Positions 1 to 6,689 of a DNA stretch of 6,930 nt are shown piece after piece. This DNA is from Campylobacterota bacterium (GTDB lineage Bacteria > Campylobacterota > Campylobacteria > Campylobacterales > Sulfurovaceae): NCBI GenBank assembly GCA_011330645.1, contig DRQB01000146.1:1-6930 (forward strand), in the 5' to 3' direction. A program made the translations under genes and the position numbers. The notes below the pieces were generated by a model. The model was not told the origin of the DNA. It was given only the letters and a program-made list of their open reading frames with translations, and did not search any database. Position 1 is the stretch's first letter; each line of letters begins with the position of its first letter.

Positions 1-1
1 G

Positions 2-835
2 ACACTTGAGGAGGCCTATGCAAAGGCCTCTAAGGTGTTAGAATGTTCTATTTCTGAACTTCAATGTGAAGTTGTGCAACACCCAACAAAAGGTATTTTA
101 GGCTTTTTGAAAAAAAATGCCATTGTTGTCGCTACATGTAAACGTACCATTAAAAAAGATAAACCCAATCGACAACAAGTAAAAAAAGAAATTTTTAATG
201 CACCTACCGCAGAAGAAAATGTTGCAAATGAAATTATTGCAACAGTGAAAGAAGAAGTATTTGAAGAAGAAATCATAGTAGAAACTAAACTGACAAAAGA
301 CACTATTGTAGATGGTTTTTTTGAAGTGGACTCTAATACGGTTGAAGACGAAGACGAACCTATTGTTTATGATGAATTAGCCCTGATGATTGAGAATGAA
401 CTTAAAGCACTTCTTTCTCTCTCTTGTTTTGAGATTGATGTGGTTGAAGTAGATGTTAGAGACAATACAGCACTTATCTTCATAGATGGCAATGATGCGG
501 CACTTCTTATAGGAAAAGAGGGATACCGTTATAATGCACTTTCTTATATGCTATTTAACTGGTTACATACAAAATATGAGCTTTTTATCAAACTGGAAAT
601 TGCAGAATTTTTAACATCTCAACAAGAAATGATACGTTCCTATATTAAGCCGGTTATTGAAACAGTGGAGACAACAGGACGTGCAAAAACACGTTTTTTA
701 GATGGTATTTTAGTACAAATTGCGCTTGAACAATTACGTGAACATTTCCCCGATAAGTATGTGGCTGTGAAAACAAGTAAAGATGGTAAAAAATTTGTTG
801 TTATCAATGAATTTAACACTAAGACAAATGGATAA
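2..835 (+). CDS. jag: Jag/KhpB-like RNA-binding protein (5' partial)
   Basis: The reading frame is open to the left edge: codons from nt 2 read TLEEAYAKAS before the GTG at nt 35. That stretch is the start of a Jag_N domain, so GTG-35 is internal and the true start lies upstream of the window. The 277 visible residues show the Jag_N domain (to about residue 45), a long Glu-rich linker (about 60-120), then a KH domain with the GxxG loop GKEG (nt 512-523) and a second alpha/beta unit to the end. Jag/KhpB proteins bind RNA and are normally encoded next to yidC. The C-terminal unit lacks a clear R-x3-H motif. From memory, the Helicobacter pylori homologue HP1451 has two KH domains here and inhibits the VirB11 ATPase HP0525. 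Whether that function applies here is unknown. The stop codon overlaps the mnmE start. Confidence 0.9.
   Translation, partial: TLEEAYAKASKVLECSISELQCEVVQHPTKGILGFLKKNAIVVATCKRTIKKDKPNRQQVKKEIFNAPTAEENVANEIIATVKEEVFEEEIIVETKLTKDTIVDGFFEVDSNTVEDEDEPIVYDELALMIENELKALLSLSCFEIDVVEVDVRDNTALIFIDGNDAALLIGKEGYRYNALSYMLFNWLHTKYELFIKLEIAEFLTSQQEMIRSYIKPVIETVETTGRAKTRFLDGILVQIALEQLREHFPDKYVAVKTSKDGKKFVVINEFNTKTNG
11..30 (+). repeat. 7-bp GC-rich inverted repeat in jag
   Basis: GAGGCCT (11-17) and AGGCCTC (24-30) form a perfect stem with a 6-base loop inside the Jag_N coding region. It may simply reflect repeated Ala/Glu codons. No T-run follows, so it is not a terminator. Confidence 0.3.
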
Positions 836-2186
836 AAACGTCAATTTCCAAAACTCTATTGTAGCGATAGCCACTGCGCAAGGTGTCTCTTCTATCTCTA
901 TCATTAGAGTGAGTGGAGAAGCCGCTTTAGATATCGCCCATAAAATCTCCCATTTAGACAATGTCATTCCTCGTCATGCACATCTCACATCTCTCTATAA
1001 TGCAAATAGCAACCTTATTGACCATGCTATTATGATTTATTTTGCAGCACCTCATTCTTTTACAGGTGAAGAAATAGTAGAGTTTCAATGTCATGGTGGT
1101 ATGATAGTAGCCCAAGAAATTCTTGATACAATTTTAAGCTATGGTGTAAGATTGGCTGAACCGGGAGAGTTTTCCAAACGGGCATTTCTTAATGGAAAGA
1201 TAGACCTTACAGAAGCAGAAGCCATTTCTAAACTTATAGAAGCAAAATCTGTGGATGCTGCTAAAATTCTTGCAAAACAAATGAAGGGTGAACTTCGAAC
1301 TTTTGTGGATGAAAGTAGAGAAGCACTTTTACGTTCCTTGGCATATTCTGAAGTCATGATAGATTACGCAGAAGAAGATATTCCCGATGATATTATGGAA
1401 AGTATTGTGACACAACTCGATGGATTAACCACAAAAATAGAGAAGATTGTAGATGCAAGTTATAGACGTAGAGGGCTTATTGAAGGATTTAAAGTAGCGA
1501 TTATCGGTAAACCAAATGTAGGTAAAAGTTCTCTTTTGAATGCGCTTCTTTCTTATGATAGAGCGATTGTTAGTGACATTGCCGGGACTACTAGAGATAC
1601 GATTGAAGAACAAGTACGTATTGGTTCACATATTATTAGGCTTGTAGATACAGCGGGTATTCGTGACTCTGAAGATACTATAGAAAAAATAGGTATAGAA
1701 CGTTCACTCTCTTCTGTGGAAGATGCTGATGTGGTTATTGCCCTATTTGATGCATCACGTATCTACGATAAAGAAGATGAGAAGATTCTCTCATTGCTTG
1801 AAACATTAAAAGATAAACATATTATCGTAGCAGTGAATAAATCAGACTTACAGTATCAGTTTGATATGAGTACATTGGAAGATTATGATACTTTAGAAGT
1901 GAGTGCCAAAAAATCTTTTGTACGCTTGACTAAGCGTTTAGAATCTTTATTTGACAGTATTGGAGAAGGCGAAGAACTTATGCTTATCTCTGCCCGCCAA
2001 ATAGAAGCTGTAAATAAAGCAAAAACTTCAATTTTAGATGCAAAGGACCCATTGCTTAATGGTGAATTAGAATTCTTTTCTTATCATTTACAAGAAGCAG
2101 TTAAAGCGATTTCATCTATTTCCAAACCTTATGACAGTGAAGAAATACTCGATAAGATGTTTGGTGAGTTTTGTTTGGGTAAGTAA
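828..2186 (+). CDS. mnmE: tRNA modification GTPase MnmE (TrmE)
   Basis: With MnmG, this cytosolic GTPase builds the carboxymethylaminomethyl group at C5 of the wobble uridine U34 in tRNAs, using a folate one-carbon unit. It is 452 aa, the normal family length. The N-terminal folate-binding/dimerisation domain (about 1-120) begins NSIVAIATAQG. A helical domain follows, with an inserted Ras-like G domain. Its motifs are G1 GKPNVGKS (227-234, with N230 of the potassium-activated class), G2 GTTRD (253-257), G3 DTAG (274-277) and G4 NKSD (337-340). The C-terminal CLGK (449-452) carries the conserved cysteine of the C(I/L/V)GK signature. I chose ATG-828 because the family's N-terminus starts about there. 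An earlier in-frame ATG at 783 would add 15 unlike residues deep inside jag. The 8-base overlap with jag (828-835) suggests translational coupling. Confidence 0.97.
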   Translation: MDKNVNFQNSIVAIATAQGVSSISIIRVSGEAALDIAHKISHLDNVIPRHAHLTSLYNANSNLIDHAIMIYFAAPHSFTGEEIVEFQCHGGMIVAQEILDTILSYGVRLAEPGEFSKRAFLNGKIDLTEAEAISKLIEAKSVDAAKILAKQMKGELRTFVDESREALLRSLAYSEVMIDYAEEDIPDDIMESIVTQLDGLTTKIEKIVDASYRRRGLIEGFKVAIIGKPNVGKSSLLNALLSYDRAIVSDIAGTTRDTIEEQVRIGSHIIRLVDTAGIRDSEDTIEKIGIERSLSSVEDADVVIALFDASRIYDKEDEKILSLLETLKDKHIIVAVNKSDLQYQFDMSTLEDYDTLEVSAKKSFVRLTKRLESLFDSIGEGEELMLISARQIEAVNKAKTSILDAKDPLLNGELEFFSYHLQEAVKAISSISKPYDSEEILDKMFGEFCLGK

Positions 2187-2219
2187 CACTCACGTAAGTA
2201 AAATGAGGTAAGATAAGGC

Positions 2220-2531
2220 ATGGAAAATATTGAACTTTATATTATTTTAGCATTAATTGTTATGATTATCATATTAATTATGAATACATTTAAGTATTAT
2301 CGTGGTGAAAAAAGAAAAGTTAAAAACTTACATCGTTTTGCAAATGAGGGTGAAAGAGAAGCACAAAATACTTTGGCAAAGCGCTATCAAAAAGGTGATA
2401 TGGTTAAAAAGGATTGTCAAAGAGCCGCATTTTGGTATCAACAGGCAGCATTTTTAGGTGATGAAGATGCTAAAGGACATTTGAAAAACTTTTTTGATGG
2501 TAAAAAGAAGCTAAAGAAAAAGAAATGTTAA
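2220..2531 (+). CDS. Membrane-anchored small Sel1-repeat protein
   Basis: The protein is 103 aa. Residues 6-21 form one hydrophobic helix (YIILALIVMIIILIM), followed by a strongly basic stretch (KYYRGEKRKVK). By the positive-inside rule this places the rest in the cytoplasm. Residues 37-92 match the Sel1-like repeat pattern, with AQNTLAKRYQKGD at 48-60 and the A-x2-W-Y-x2-A-A-x2-G core at 69-80, giving about one and a half repeats. Sel1/TPR-like repeats are helical protein-protein interaction scaffolds, but no partner can be named. The tail is lysine-rich and ends in Cys. A GAGG at 2205-2208 serves as ribosome binding site, with 11-base spacing. It lies 33 bases after mnmE with no obvious promoter, so it probably shares that transcript. 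The gene is real with good confidence, but its role is unknown. Confidence 0.8.
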   Translation: MENIELYIILALIVMIIILIMNTFKYYRGEKRKVKNLHRFANEGEREAQNTLAKRYQKGDMVKKDCQRAAFWYQQAAFLGDEDAKGHLKNFFDGKKKLKKKKC

Positions 2532-2559
2532 TAGTGTATAATCACTAAATAATATTTAG
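2532..2559 (+). promoter_or_regulatory. Promoter of the lipoprotein gene with two nested palindromes
   Basis: A consensus -10 box TATAAT (2537-2542) is the exact centre of TAGTG-N6-CACTA (2532-2547). This shares its CTA with a second perfect inverted repeat, CTAAAT-AAT-ATTTAG (2545-2559). No -35 is evident, as is usual for Campylobacterota sigma-70 promoters. Transcription would begin near 2549, leaving a leader of about 19 bases. The symmetry could be an operator or chance in AT-rich DNA. Confidence 0.55.
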
Positions 2560-2567
2560 GGAAGACT

Positions 2568-3221
2568 ATGACAAAAACAAGAATAATTCTAGCAAGTGCG
2601 TTTCTACTACTTTTTCTTTTTTCAGGATGTGTACAGAGAGAGCTTGTATTAAATGCACCAGATGTACAACAATCACAAGACAATACTTGGGCAAATGAAA
2701 CCAATGTAGAAGAAAATGTAGATATATCAGATTTGGAAGATAATGTAACGGTTGAAGATGAAACGCTTATCAATGAAGATATGCCCGTCGAGAAAATGGA
2801 ACGGGTAACATTTCCTGTGTCTGAATATAAACATTTAGCAAGAACAGGAAAAGGTACAGTCAAAGGTACTATCTATGTAAAAGATGCTTATGATAAAAGA
2901 GTTGTTGGCGCCAATACACGGCTTTATCTGAACCCGATTACTTCTTACTCAAAACAATGGTATAAAGAGAGTTATATTGGTGGCTATAAGATGGAAAAGG
3001 CAGATGACAGACTCTTTAACTATTTGAGATTTACTGCTTCAAATAATGATGGTAAGTTTGCATTTTATGGTGTTCCAACAGGAAGTTATTATCTTATAGG
3101 TACAGTGAAATGTGGTAGTGAATGTGGTTATGACACTCCTAAAAGTATACGCATCGCAACACAGGTTTCTGTCTCTGGAAATCAAGTTGTTGAACGCGAT
3201 TTGAGTAGGTTGATAGATTAA
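2568..3221 (+). CDS. Lipoprotein with carboxypeptidase-regulatory-like (prealbumin-type) beta domain
   Basis: The protein is 217 aa. Residues 1-20 are a type II signal peptide (basic KTR, then a hydrophobic ILASAFLLLFLF core) with lipobox FSGC. C21 is the predicted lipidated residue, so export and membrane anchoring are expected. Residues 32-78 are a low-complexity acidic linker (16 Asp/Glu, one Lys). Residues 94-215 look like a transthyretin/CarboxypepD_reg-type beta sandwich: GTVKGTIYVKDAYDKRVVGA at the start, and the typical NNDGKFAFYGVPTGSYYLIG near 159-178. A pair of cysteines (C182, C186) follows and might form a disulfide. Such domains are usually non-catalytic adhesion or assembly modules; the exact role is unknown. 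AGGGA (2558-2562) is a good ribosome binding site. The gene converges on dut, with 2 bases between the stop codons. Confidence 0.8.
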   Translation: MTKTRIILASAFLLLFLFSGCVQRELVLNAPDVQQSQDNTWANETNVEENVDISDLEDNVTVEDETLINEDMPVEKMERVTFPVSEYKHLARTGKGTVKGTIYVKDAYDKRVVGANTRLYLNPITSYSKQWYKESYIGGYKMEKADDRLFNYLRFTASNNDGKFAFYGVPTGSYYLIGTVKCGSECGYDTPKSIRIATQVSVSGNQVVERDLSRLID

Positions 3222-3232
3222 GCCTATCTTTT
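3212..3232 (+). terminator. Weak hairpin plus T4 at the lipoprotein 3' end
   Basis: GATAG (3212-3216) can pair with CTATC (3224-3228) across a 7-base loop, and TTTT follows directly. The stem is short and AT-rich and overlaps the stop codons of both convergent genes, so this is at most a weak terminator for the plus-strand transcript. On the minus strand no T-run follows it. Confidence 0.2.
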
Positions 3233-3904
3233 AGGATACGATTTTTCTAATGCATCATAAAGCCCTTCTGGGCTTATGTCATCATTTGCTTCCAATATGC
3301 TTTGCATGGTGACATTGTCTTCTTCTCCATTCCATATCTTGATGTATGAACCATCTTTATATCCGTGATCTTGTCTAAATTTATTGAGTATGTTTTTACC
3401 TACGTAGAGTTTGTAGAGTGCATCTAGGTTTAATCCTGATTGTACTGCGACATCTATAAATGCTTCCATAAGAGCCTCTGTAGAATTTTCACAAAAAAGT
3501 GTCTTCATAAGTACTTCTACAACTTCTATCTGTTCGTAGTAGTTTTTGGTTGTAGGTGTGATGTCTGCTGTAAAGTCTGAGAAGTTTGGTAGTGCATGGA
3601 TGGCTTTAGCCAAATCTTCAATACTTCCAAGAGTTTTTATTTTGTAGTCCTCAAGTCCTTGAGACATAATAAAGTGCCAGGTATCGACAGCTTCAATTTT
3701 AATATTGGCGTAATCTGGTTGGGCATCAATATTTTTCCAGTGTTTCCATGGATAAGATTCTATAAGTTCAGCACATTCGAGGTAGGTACATCGTTTCCAA
3801 TCGATGATTTTCCCATTTTTAGTAATACCTTTTTCCCAACCTTCCCCATTGGTAGCATCATTGAGTTCTTGTTGAAGTTGTAACATTTGTAAAATCTTGT
3901 CCAT
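3224..3904 (-). CDS. dut: Dimeric all-alpha dUTPase (dUTP diphosphatase)
   Basis: It hydrolyses dUTP (and in this family dUDP) to dUMP, keeping uracil out of DNA and feeding dTMP synthesis. At 226 aa it matches the dimeric MazG-like/all-alpha NTP pyrophosphatase class, not the trimeric beta-barrel Dut. Metal-binding residues follow the ExxE...ExxD pattern: E43 and E46 in YLECAELIES, then E71 and D74 in EAVDTWHF. Other family signatures are W23/W36 with KR, SYPWKHWKNI (50-59), and the C-terminal block GKNILNKFRQDHGYKDGSY (169-187) followed by IWNGEEDN (190-197). These resemble the C. jejuni enzyme as I remember it. AAAAGG lies 6 bases before the ATG. The gene diverges from purL and converges tightly on the lipoprotein gene. 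Confidence 0.93.
   Translation of the reverse strand: MDKILQMLQLQQELNDATNGEGWEKGITKNGKIIDWKRCTYLECAELIESYPWKHWKNIDAQPDYANIKIEAVDTWHFIMSQGLEDYKIKTLGSIEDLAKAIHALPNFSDFTADITPTTKNYYEQIEVVEVLMKTLFCENSTEALMEAFIDVAVQSGLNLDALYKLYVGKNILNKFRQDHGYKDGSYIKIWNGEEDNVTMQSILEANDDISPEGLYDALEKSYPKR
3256..3278. repeat. GC-rich hairpin inside the dut 3' coding region
   Basis: AAGCCC (3260-3265) and GGGCTT (3270-3275) pair around a TTCT loop. With one bulged A the stem extends to CATA/TATG at 3256-3278. It encodes part of DISPEGLYD of Dut. No T-run follows on either strand, so it is not a classical terminator. It could still slow or stop plus-strand read-through from the lipoprotein gene. Confidence 0.35.
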
Positions 3905-3929
3905 TTGTGACCTTTTATTATCTAGTAAG

Positions 3930-3976
3930 ATATTCTACCTTTTCATCACTTATTTAGTACTTTTTTAGTAGAATAT
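3930..3976. promoter_or_regulatory. Divergent dut/purL promoter region with 9-bp inverted repeat
   Basis: The 104-base gap between the two start codons holds a perfect inverted repeat, ATATTCTAC (3930-3938) and GTAGAATAT (3968-3976), with 29 bases between the arms. Each arm contains a -10-like TAGAAT: minus strand 3932-3937 for dut, plus strand 3969-3974 for purL. The -10 to ATG distances are 27 and 34 bases, normal for short leaders. The purL -10 is preceded by T6 (3961-3966), consistent with the T-rich upstream element that replaces the -35 in this phylum. No riboswitch fits in these short leaders. Confidence 0.6.
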
Positions 3977-4008
3977 ACCCCTTATTTTACGCCCAAAAGG
4001 ACGCACTG

Positions 4009-6231
4009 ATGTCACAACCGATTGAAGATTTAGATGAAGTTTTAAAAAATCATAAACTTAGCCAAGAAGAGTACCAAGATATCTTACGTATATTAGATGG
4101 TCGTCACCCAAACCTTGTAGAGATAGGTATCTTTTCTGCAATGTGGTCTGAGCACTGTTCTTACAAGTCAAGTACCAAATACCTTAGAGGTTTCCCTACG
4201 ACTGCTCCATGGGTCATTCAAGGACCTGGTGAAAATGCTGGGGTTATCGACATTGGTGATGGTATGGCTGCTGTCTTTAAAATGGAGTCTCACAATCACC
4301 CGTCATTCATCGAACCTTTTCAAGGTGCGGCTACGGGTGTAGGCGGAATTTTACGTGATATCTTTACTATGGGAGCAAGACCTGTAGCAAACCTTAACGC
4401 TCTACGTTTTGGTACCGTTAACGGTGACTCTGAGACAGCAAAATACCAAAGACATCTTGTTCGTGGTGTAGTAGATGGTATCGGAAGTTACGGTAACTGT
4501 ATGGGTGTACCTACCATTGGTGGTGAAGTAAGTTTTGATGAATCTTACAATGGAAACATTTTGGTTAATGCATTTTCACTTGGGCTTGTAAAATCAGATG
4601 AAATCTTCTTAGGTGTGGCTTCTGGTATAGGTAACCCTGTCATGTATGTAGGTTCTAAAACAGGACGTGATGGTCTGGGTGGTGCTGTAATGTCTTCAGA
4701 CAGTTTTACAGAAGAGTCTAAATCACTTCGTCCTACCGTACAAGTGGGTGATCCTTTTACAGAAAAACTGCTACTTGAAGCGTGTTTAGAACTCTTTAAG
4801 ACAGACCATGTTGTGGGTATCCAAGATATGGGTGCAGCAGGGCTAACATCATCGGCATTTGAGATGGCAGGTAAAACAGGGGCAGGGCTCATTATGCATC
4901 TTGACAAAGTACCTGCACGTGAAGAAGGTATGACGCCGTATGACTTCATGCTTTCTGAGTCTCAAGAGCGTATGCTTATCTGTGCAAAGCAAGGTTCAGA
5001 ACAAGCGATTATCGACATCTTTGAAAAATGGGGACTTGATGTTGCCGTTATTGGTGAAGTAACAGATACAGCGAGAATGGAACTTATGTGGCATGGTGAA
5101 AAATGTGCAGATATGCCTATCGCTCCGGTGAGTGAAGAGGCACCTGTACTTGACAGACCTATTGCACGTCCAACATACTTAGATGAAGTAAATGCAAAAA
5201 ATGTAGACAGCTACAAAGCAGTGAATGACCAAGAAGCGTATGAGACACTGCTTTCAAATATAGAAATCTCAGATAAAGCATGGGTATACAACCAATATGA
5301 CTCTATGGTACAAACCAATACGAACAAACATCCAGGAAGCCTAGATGCTTCATGTATACGTATTAAAGAGAATGGAAAAGCATTGGCTATGTCTTCAGAC
5401 TGTAACCCACGTTACTGTTACATTGACCCTAAAAAGGGTGCAGCACTAGCTGTAGTAGAGTCTGGACGTAATGTTGCGATGTCAGGGGCAAGACCACTTT
5501 CTATTACAGATTGTCTCAACTATGGTAACCCTGAAAACCCAGAGGTAATGTGGCAATTTGCAGAGGGGTGTGCAGGTATTAAAGAGGCATGTTTAGAGCT
5601 TAACACACCTGTTGTATCTGGAAACGTATCACTTTACAATGAAACCAATGGTGTTTCAGTATTTCCAACACCTGCCATCGCAATGGTAGGCTTGAATGAG
5701 GATGAAAACAAGGTACTTCCTTCTGCTTTCCAAGAAGAGGAGAGCCATATTGTTCTTATTGGAGAGACAAAAGGTGAGTTTGGTGGGTCTTTGTACATTA
5801 AAGCACTACATGGTGAAACGGCTGGAACACTTCCAAGTTTTGACTACAAGCAAGAGCTTGGACTTTGGGAGCTTGTGATAGAGGCGAATAAAAAAGGGCT
5901 TCTTCTCTCTGCTAAAGATGTGAATGTGGGTGGTCTTGCCATTGCACTTTCTAAAATGGCAGCAGTGTCAGACAAAGGTGTGGTTACAGGTGTACGCGTA
6001 GGAAATAGTAGAGATATTTTTGATGAGTCTCAGTCTCGTGCGCTACTCGAAGTGAGAAAAGAAAATATAGAAGCAGTGGTAGCGATGTCTGAGAAGCTTG
6101 GACTCAAAGCTGATATTATTGGTAAAGTGGGTGGAGATACTGTAAAAATGAATGATGTTCAACTGCCACTTAATAAAGTAAAAGATATTTACTTTAATAC
6201 ATTTGCCAGAACGATAGAACAGGATTTGTAA
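4009..6231 (+). CDS. purL: Phosphoribosylformylglycinamidine synthase II (small-type PurL)
   Basis: It catalyses the fourth step of de novo purine synthesis: FGAR + ATP + glutamine-derived ammonia to FGAM. It is 740 aa, the length of the small PurL that works with separate PurS and PurQ subunits. There is no C-terminal glutaminase domain, unlike the roughly 1300-aa proteobacterial form. Visible motifs are [20 protein letters not shown] (32-51) with the active-site-region H49, [14 protein letters not shown] (72-85), and [20 protein letters not shown] (91-110) with the catalytic/metal-site E93, H95 and H97. Two PurM-like halves follow, the second including SLDASC and [14 protein letters not shown] (3997-4001) sits 7 bases before the ATG. 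purS and purQ are not in this window. Codons are richer in GGT/AAC than the neighbouring genes, suggesting strong expression (inference). Confidence 0.97.
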   Translation: MSQPIEDLDEVLKNHKLSQEEYQDILRILDGRHPNLVEIGIFSAMWSEHCSYKSSTKYLRGFPTTAPWVIQGPGENAGVIDIGDGMAAVFKMESHNHPSFIEPFQGAATGVGGILRDIFTMGARPVANLNALRFGTVNGDSETAKYQRHLVRGVVDGIGSYGNCMGVPTIGGEVSFDESYNGNILVNAFSLGLVKSDEIFLGVASGIGNPVMYVGSKTGRDGLGGAVMSSDSFTEESKSLRPTVQVGDPFTEKLLLEACLELFKTDHVVGIQDMGAAGLTSSAFEMAGKTGAGLIMHLDKVPAREEGMTPYDFMLSESQERMLICAKQGSEQAIIDIFEKWGLDVAVIGEVTDTARMELMWHGEKCADMPIAPVSEEAPVLDRPIARPTYLDEVNAKNVDSYKAVNDQEAYETLLSNIEISDKAWVYNQYDSMVQTNTNKHPGSLDASCIRIKENGKALAMSSDCNPRYCYIDPKKGAALAVVESGRNVAMSGARPLSITDCLNYGNPENPEVMWQFAEGCAGIKEACLELNTPVVSGNVSLYNETNGVSVFPTPAIAMVGLNEDENKVLPSAFQEEESHIVLIGETKGEFGGSLYIKALHGETAGTLPSFDYKQELGLWELVIEANKKGLLLSAKDVNVGGLAIALSKMAAVSDKGVVTGVRVGNSRDIFDESQSRALLEVRKENIEAVVAMSEKLGLKADIIGKVGGDTVKMNDVQLPLNKVKDIYFNTFARTIEQDL

Positions 6232-6248
6232 GAAAATAAGTTTCTTAC
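6228..6248 (+). repeat. Perfect 8-bp hairpin over the purL stop codon
   Basis: GTAAGAAA (6228-6235) pairs with TTTCTTAC (6241-6248) around a 5-base ATAAG loop. The left arm contains the TAA stop of purL. The stem is AT-rich and not followed by a T-run, so it is unlikely to be an efficient intrinsic terminator. It may be an mRNA 3'-end or processing element between purL and the next gene. Confidence 0.4.
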
Positions 6249-6283
6249 AGAATGATTTCAATATGTAGATGATGGAGACAGCT

Positions 6284-6652
6284 ATGTCAGAAAAGAAGTT
6301 TACAGAAGAAGAAAAGAATAAAATTCTACAAGAGTTAGATGAAGAAAGAGTACTGTTACAGAAACAACAAGAGTTAGAAAAAAAACGTACACATAATAAA
6401 AAAATTTATAAAATAGGTTCTAAAAAATGCTATAAATTTTTACTGATGGAACGTGAATATTATCTCGATATTGAAGAGTGTAAAAAAATATCTAGTAAAG
6501 CAAGATTGATTGCTCTGTACTATAAAACATTTGATGAAGTAAAAAGTAAAACATATCTTATTAAGACACAGGTATATTCAGATAAGTTTTTTATTTCAGA
6601 TGATCCTATTCGTGTGTATTTTAAAGAGTATACACTTGAAAATGACAAATAA
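6284..6652 (+). CDS. Lys/Glu-rich protein of unknown function with N-terminal coiled coil
   Basis: I do not recognise this 122-aa protein. Residues 3-40 are almost all Glu, Lys, Gln and Leu (for example ILQELDEERVLLQKQQELEKK, with a heptad-like Leu spacing), which predicts a charged helix or short coiled coil. Residues 41-122 are Tyr/Lys-rich and look like an alternating strand-helix-strand domain, with cysteines at 49 and 66. There is no signal peptide or membrane segment, so it is probably cytosolic. I start at ATG-6284 because GGAG (6274-6277) lies 6 bases upstream. An in-frame ATG at 6269 would add MMETA and place that GGAG inside the gene. It lies 52 bases after purL with no clear promoter, so co-transcription is possible. 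Its base composition is visibly more AT-rich than purL. Confidence 0.7.
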   Translation: MSEKKFTEEEKNKILQELDEERVLLQKQQELEKKRTHNKKIYKIGSKKCYKFLLMEREYYLDIEECKKISSKARLIALYYKTFDEVKSKTYLIKTQVYSDKFFISDDPIRVYFKEYTLENDK

Positions 6653-6654
6653 TT

Positions 6655-6686
6655 TGTTATAATAACGCTAAAATTACCAAGGAGAG
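6655..6686 (+). promoter_or_regulatory. Extended -10 promoter and strong Shine-Dalgarno before the 69-codon ORF
   Basis: TGTTATAAT (6655-6663) is a perfect extended -10 (TGnTATAAT), which starts three bases after the stop of the preceding gene. Its core lies in the small palindrome GTTAT-A-ATAAC (6656-6666). Transcription would start near 6670. AAGGAGAG (6679-6686) is the best Shine-Dalgarno match in the window, with the ATG at 6690, 5 bases after AAGGAG. Confidence 0.65.
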
Positions 6687-6689
6687 TTC

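Noticed and set aside
35..37. GTG as the start of jag
   Set aside because: The frame is open upstream to the window edge, and the upstream codons encode the expected beginning of the Jag_N domain.
783..827. Upstream ATG codons (783, 807) as the mnmE start
   Set aside because: They would extend MnmE with residues unlike the family N-terminus and lie deep inside jag; ATG-828 fits the family start.
2528..2863. 111-codon minus-strand ORF over the lipoprotein start
   Set aside because: It is Ser/Thr-rich shadow of the acidic linker and signal peptide; it shares no known family features and overlaps the promoter.
3596..3883. 95-codon plus-strand ORF opposite dut
   Set aside because: It is the antisense shadow of the conserved dUTPase. 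Its Phe/Ile-rich composition is what Lys/Glu-rich codons give on the other strand.
3905..4008. Purine riboswitch or PurR-type operator before purL
   Set aside because: The predicted purL leader is under 40 bases, too short for a riboswitch, and no known purine operator sequence is recognisable.
4545..4949. 134-codon minus-strand ORF within purL
   Set aside because: It is antisense to a strongly conserved PurL region, has no family resemblance, and is explained by purL codon structure.
6228..6248. Intrinsic terminator after purL
   Set aside because: The hairpin is perfect but AT-rich and has no following T-run, so it is listed only as an inverted repeat.
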